Assembly: GCA_030642325.1 (NCBI GenBank)
Contig: DAOWNY010000107.1
Location: forward strand, 1 to 6,388
Origin: Deltaproteobacteria bacterium
GTDB lineage: Bacteria; Desulfobacterota; DAOWNY01
Direction: 5' to 3'
DNA length: 6,388 nt
The notes below the pieces were generated by a model. It was not told the DNA's origin. It searched no databases and saw only the letters and a list, made by a program, of their open reading frames with translations. Positions 5,170 through 6,388 of this stretch are shown piece after piece. Both the position numbers and the translations under genes were made by a program. Within the stretch, counting starts at the first letter, position 1, and each line of letters opens with the position of its first letter.

Positions 5170-6027
5170 ATGCCCAACCATGTATATTTAAATGGGGATT
5201 TCGTGTGGGAAAATGAGGCAAAAATTTCGGTTTTTGATCGCGGTTTTTTGTTTGGAGACGGTCTGTTTGAAACGATGCGGGCTTACCGGAAAAAGGTGTT
5301 CATGCTGGACGAACACCTTTCTCGACTGTTAGACTCGGCTAAATTATTAAAGATTACCCTTGGGCAAGAAAAAAAGGTTCTAAAAAATTCCATTGAAAAA
5401 CTGATTGAGTTGAACGGGCTGTTCGATGCTTACCTGAGAATTACGGTCAGCCGGGGTATGCACTCGGGGCGATTAACCTTTGACGCCGAATTCATTCCCA
5501 CTGTAGTGATTGTGGCCCATAAACTTTCCCCCTACCCCCTTTCGGACTACCGGGAAGGGGTAAAGGTGATAATCTCCCGTATCCGGCAAAACTCTTTCTC
5601 TCCCCTTCCCCAACACAAAACCTTAAACTATCTGCACTGCATTTTGGCCAAGGAAGAGGCCCGCCTTATGGATGCCAGGGAGGCAATTCTACTTAATTCG
5701 GAAGGCCTGGTGGCCGAAGGAGCAACCAGCAATATCTTCCTGATTAAAAATGAAGAGGTATTTACTCCCTCCCGTTCGGGGCACTTACTGCCCGGCATTA
5801 CCAGAAAAGTGGTAATGGGTATAATGGATAAATTAAAACTGAAGGTAGTTGAGGGAGATATTACCTCTGAAAAATTATTTGAGGCCGATGAAATTCTGAT
5901 CACCAACTCGATTATGGAAGTAATGCCTGTAACCAGAATAAACGACCATAATGTGGGAGAAGGTAAGCCGGGACGGATCTGCCGATCCGTTAGAAAAGCC
6001 TACCGGGAAGTGATCCAGGAATCATGA
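5170..6027 (+). CDS. pabC: Aminodeoxychorismate lyase PabC
   Basis: Pyridoxal-phosphate enzyme of fold type IV, 285 residues, that cleaves pyruvate from 4-amino-4-deoxychorismate to leave 4-aminobenzoate. Family marks are VFDRGFLFGDGLFETMR (21-37), the Schiff-base Lys150 in HKTLNYL, and Glu183 in EGATSN (183-188). The phosphate-binding LPGITR (207-212) and TNSIMEVMPV (245-254) are also present. The KTLNYL and EGATSN stretches also occur in branched-chain and D-amino-acid aminotransferases, so sequence alone leaves some doubt. The NSxMxVMPV segment resembles E. coli PabC NALMPVMPV, and its place behind pabA-pabB argues strongly for the lyase. GGAG (5155-5158) stands 11 bases before the ATG, a slightly long spacing. 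The stop TGA overlaps an ATG of a 15-codon frame (6024-6071) of doubtful meaning. Confidence 0.87.
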   Translation: MPNHVYLNGDFVWENEAKISVFDRGFLFGDGLFETMRAYRKKVFMLDEHLSRLLDSAKLLKITLGQEKKVLKNSIEKLIELNGLFDAYLRITVSRGMHSGRLTFDAEFIPTVVIVAHKLSPYPLSDYREGVKVIISRIRQNSFSPLPQHKTLNYLHCILAKEEARLMDAREAILLNSEGLVAEGATSNIFLIKNEEVFTPSRSGHLLPGITRKVVMGIMDKLKLKVVEGDITSEKLFEADEILITNSIMEVMPVTRINDHNVGEGKPGRICRSVRKAYREVIQES

Positions 6028-6138
6028 AGAACAAAAGCACCAACTGTGAATCTGTAAAACCTTGGGGTTAAGGATAATCAATTACCTAAAGCGGATAAGA
6101 TTCCACCTGAACAGAGCAAGCTTTTTTTGAGCTGTGCG

Positions 6139-6166
6139 GTTAGCCTTTAGCAGTTAGCTAATAGCC
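6139..6166 (+). repeat. Heptad tandem repeat tract, left arm (4 units)
   Basis: Four contiguous 7-bp units follow a GTTAGCN-like pattern. The first is GTTAGCC, the third is GTTAGCT, and all four share TAGC at the same place in the unit. The third and fourth junction includes the perfect palindrome TTAGCTAA (6154-6161). The tract is the mirror orientation of the one at 6250-6284, suggesting one repeat family in an inverted pair. Confidence 0.7.
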
Positions 6167-6249
6167 AAAATGATCACAGGCTGTTTTGCTATTACAAATT
6201 TTCACCGTTGGGTGTTTATTTCAAGCTTGCGTAATACATCGGTTTTCAA

Positions 6250-6284
6250 AGCTAAACGCTGACAGCTGACAGCTAATTGCTCAA
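6250..6284 (-). repeat. Heptad tandem repeat tract, right arm (5 units)
   Basis: Five contiguous 7-bp units on the plus strand fit NGCTNAN, for example AGCTAAA, CGCTGAC and AGCTGAC. On the minus strand they read as the GTTAGC/GTCAGC motif of the left arm. GCTGAC pairs with GTTAGC through one G-U wobble, so RNA of this region could fold the two arms together across an 83-base loop. The fifth unit, TGCTCAA, is the most degenerate. Confidence 0.7.
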
Positions 6285-6323
6285 CTCCTGATCACCGGCA
6301 GCACGGCGAATTTTGAACCGTTG

Positions 6324-6338
6324 TGCCCTGCCCTGCCC
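6324..6338 (+). repeat. Three tandem TGCCC units
   Basis: Three perfect head-to-tail copies of the pentamer TGCCC lie in a locally C-rich patch. No function is visible. The count is too low to call a variable repeat. Confidence 0.5.
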
Positions 6339-6388
6339 CGCACCAAGGTTTATATTGTTTCCGAAAGAATTTGTTATGCAGTGTTGAC

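Larger units (their letters stand above)
6028..6388. other. Non-coding region downstream of the pab operon
   Basis: No gene is supportable in these 361 bases. A short frame of 15 codons starts at an ATG overlapping the pabC stop and ends at 6071. A seven-T run (6122-6128) lacks a clear GC stem before it, so no intrinsic terminator is called. The middle is taken up by two opposed heptad-repeat tracts, and near the right end there are three tandem TGCCC units. The last five bases (TTGAC) could be the beginning of a -35 box cut off by the window edge. Confidence 0.6.

Noticed and set aside
6068..6089. Inverted repeat TTA-GG-TAAT / ATTA-CC-TAA
   Set aside because: It needs two bulged A residues and leaves a two-base loop, and the stem is almost all A/T, so it is not a credible stable structure.
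6100..6128. Seven-T run as terminator of the pab operon
   Set aside because: No GC-rich stem could be formed immediately before the T run; only three-base pairings are possible.

Overview
The window carries two divergent bacterial gene clusters with an AT-rich control region between them. The base composition is moderate to low in GC. Ribosome-binding sites are strongly purine-rich (GAGGAG, AAGGGAG), one gene starts with TTG, and L32 is the Cys4 zinc-ribbon form. The yceD-rpmF-fab order is widespread in bacteria. Together these suit an anaerobic Bacillota/Clostridia-like organism or another deep-branching bacterium, but the sequence alone does not settle the phylum.

Left half, minus strand (read right to left): yceD (DUF177, 2118-2660), rpmF (L32, 1766-1945), fabD (819-1760) and fabG (65-805). 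They form one apparent operon joining a ribosome-related gene pair to type II fatty-acid synthesis. FabD loads malonyl groups onto acyl carrier protein (ACP), and FabG carries out the first reduction of each elongation cycle. rpmF, fabD and fabG are very tightly packed, with ribosome-binding sites placed inside or on the 3' end of the preceding gene. The plsX and fabH genes that often lie between rpmF and fabD are absent here. The cluster probably continues past the left edge.

Middle (2661-3134): a non-coding divergent region of about 470 bp. It has a TTGACA-type promoter candidate firing toward yceD, short direct repeats within that promoter, small hairpins, and an orphan perfect Shine-Dalgarno sequence on the minus strand. 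It also holds open minus-strand frames without usable start codons, which may be gene remnants.

Right half, plus strand: pabA (3135-3701), pabB (3710-5152) and pabC (5170-6027) are adjacent and co-directional. They make a complete route from chorismate to 4-aminobenzoate for folate synthesis. PabA supplies ammonia from glutamine, PabB makes 4-amino-4-deoxychorismate, and PabC removes pyruvate.

Right end (6028-6388): no convincing gene. Its most striking content is two tracts of degenerate 7-bp tandem repeats in opposite orientation (6139-6166 and 6250-6284). They share the core TAGC/GCTA and could fold on each other. I found no CRISPR array, tRNA, rRNA, insertion sequence or clear intrinsic terminator. 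I did not identify a wholly new multi-gene system; the unexplained signals are the heptad element and the minus-strand remnants upstream of yceD.
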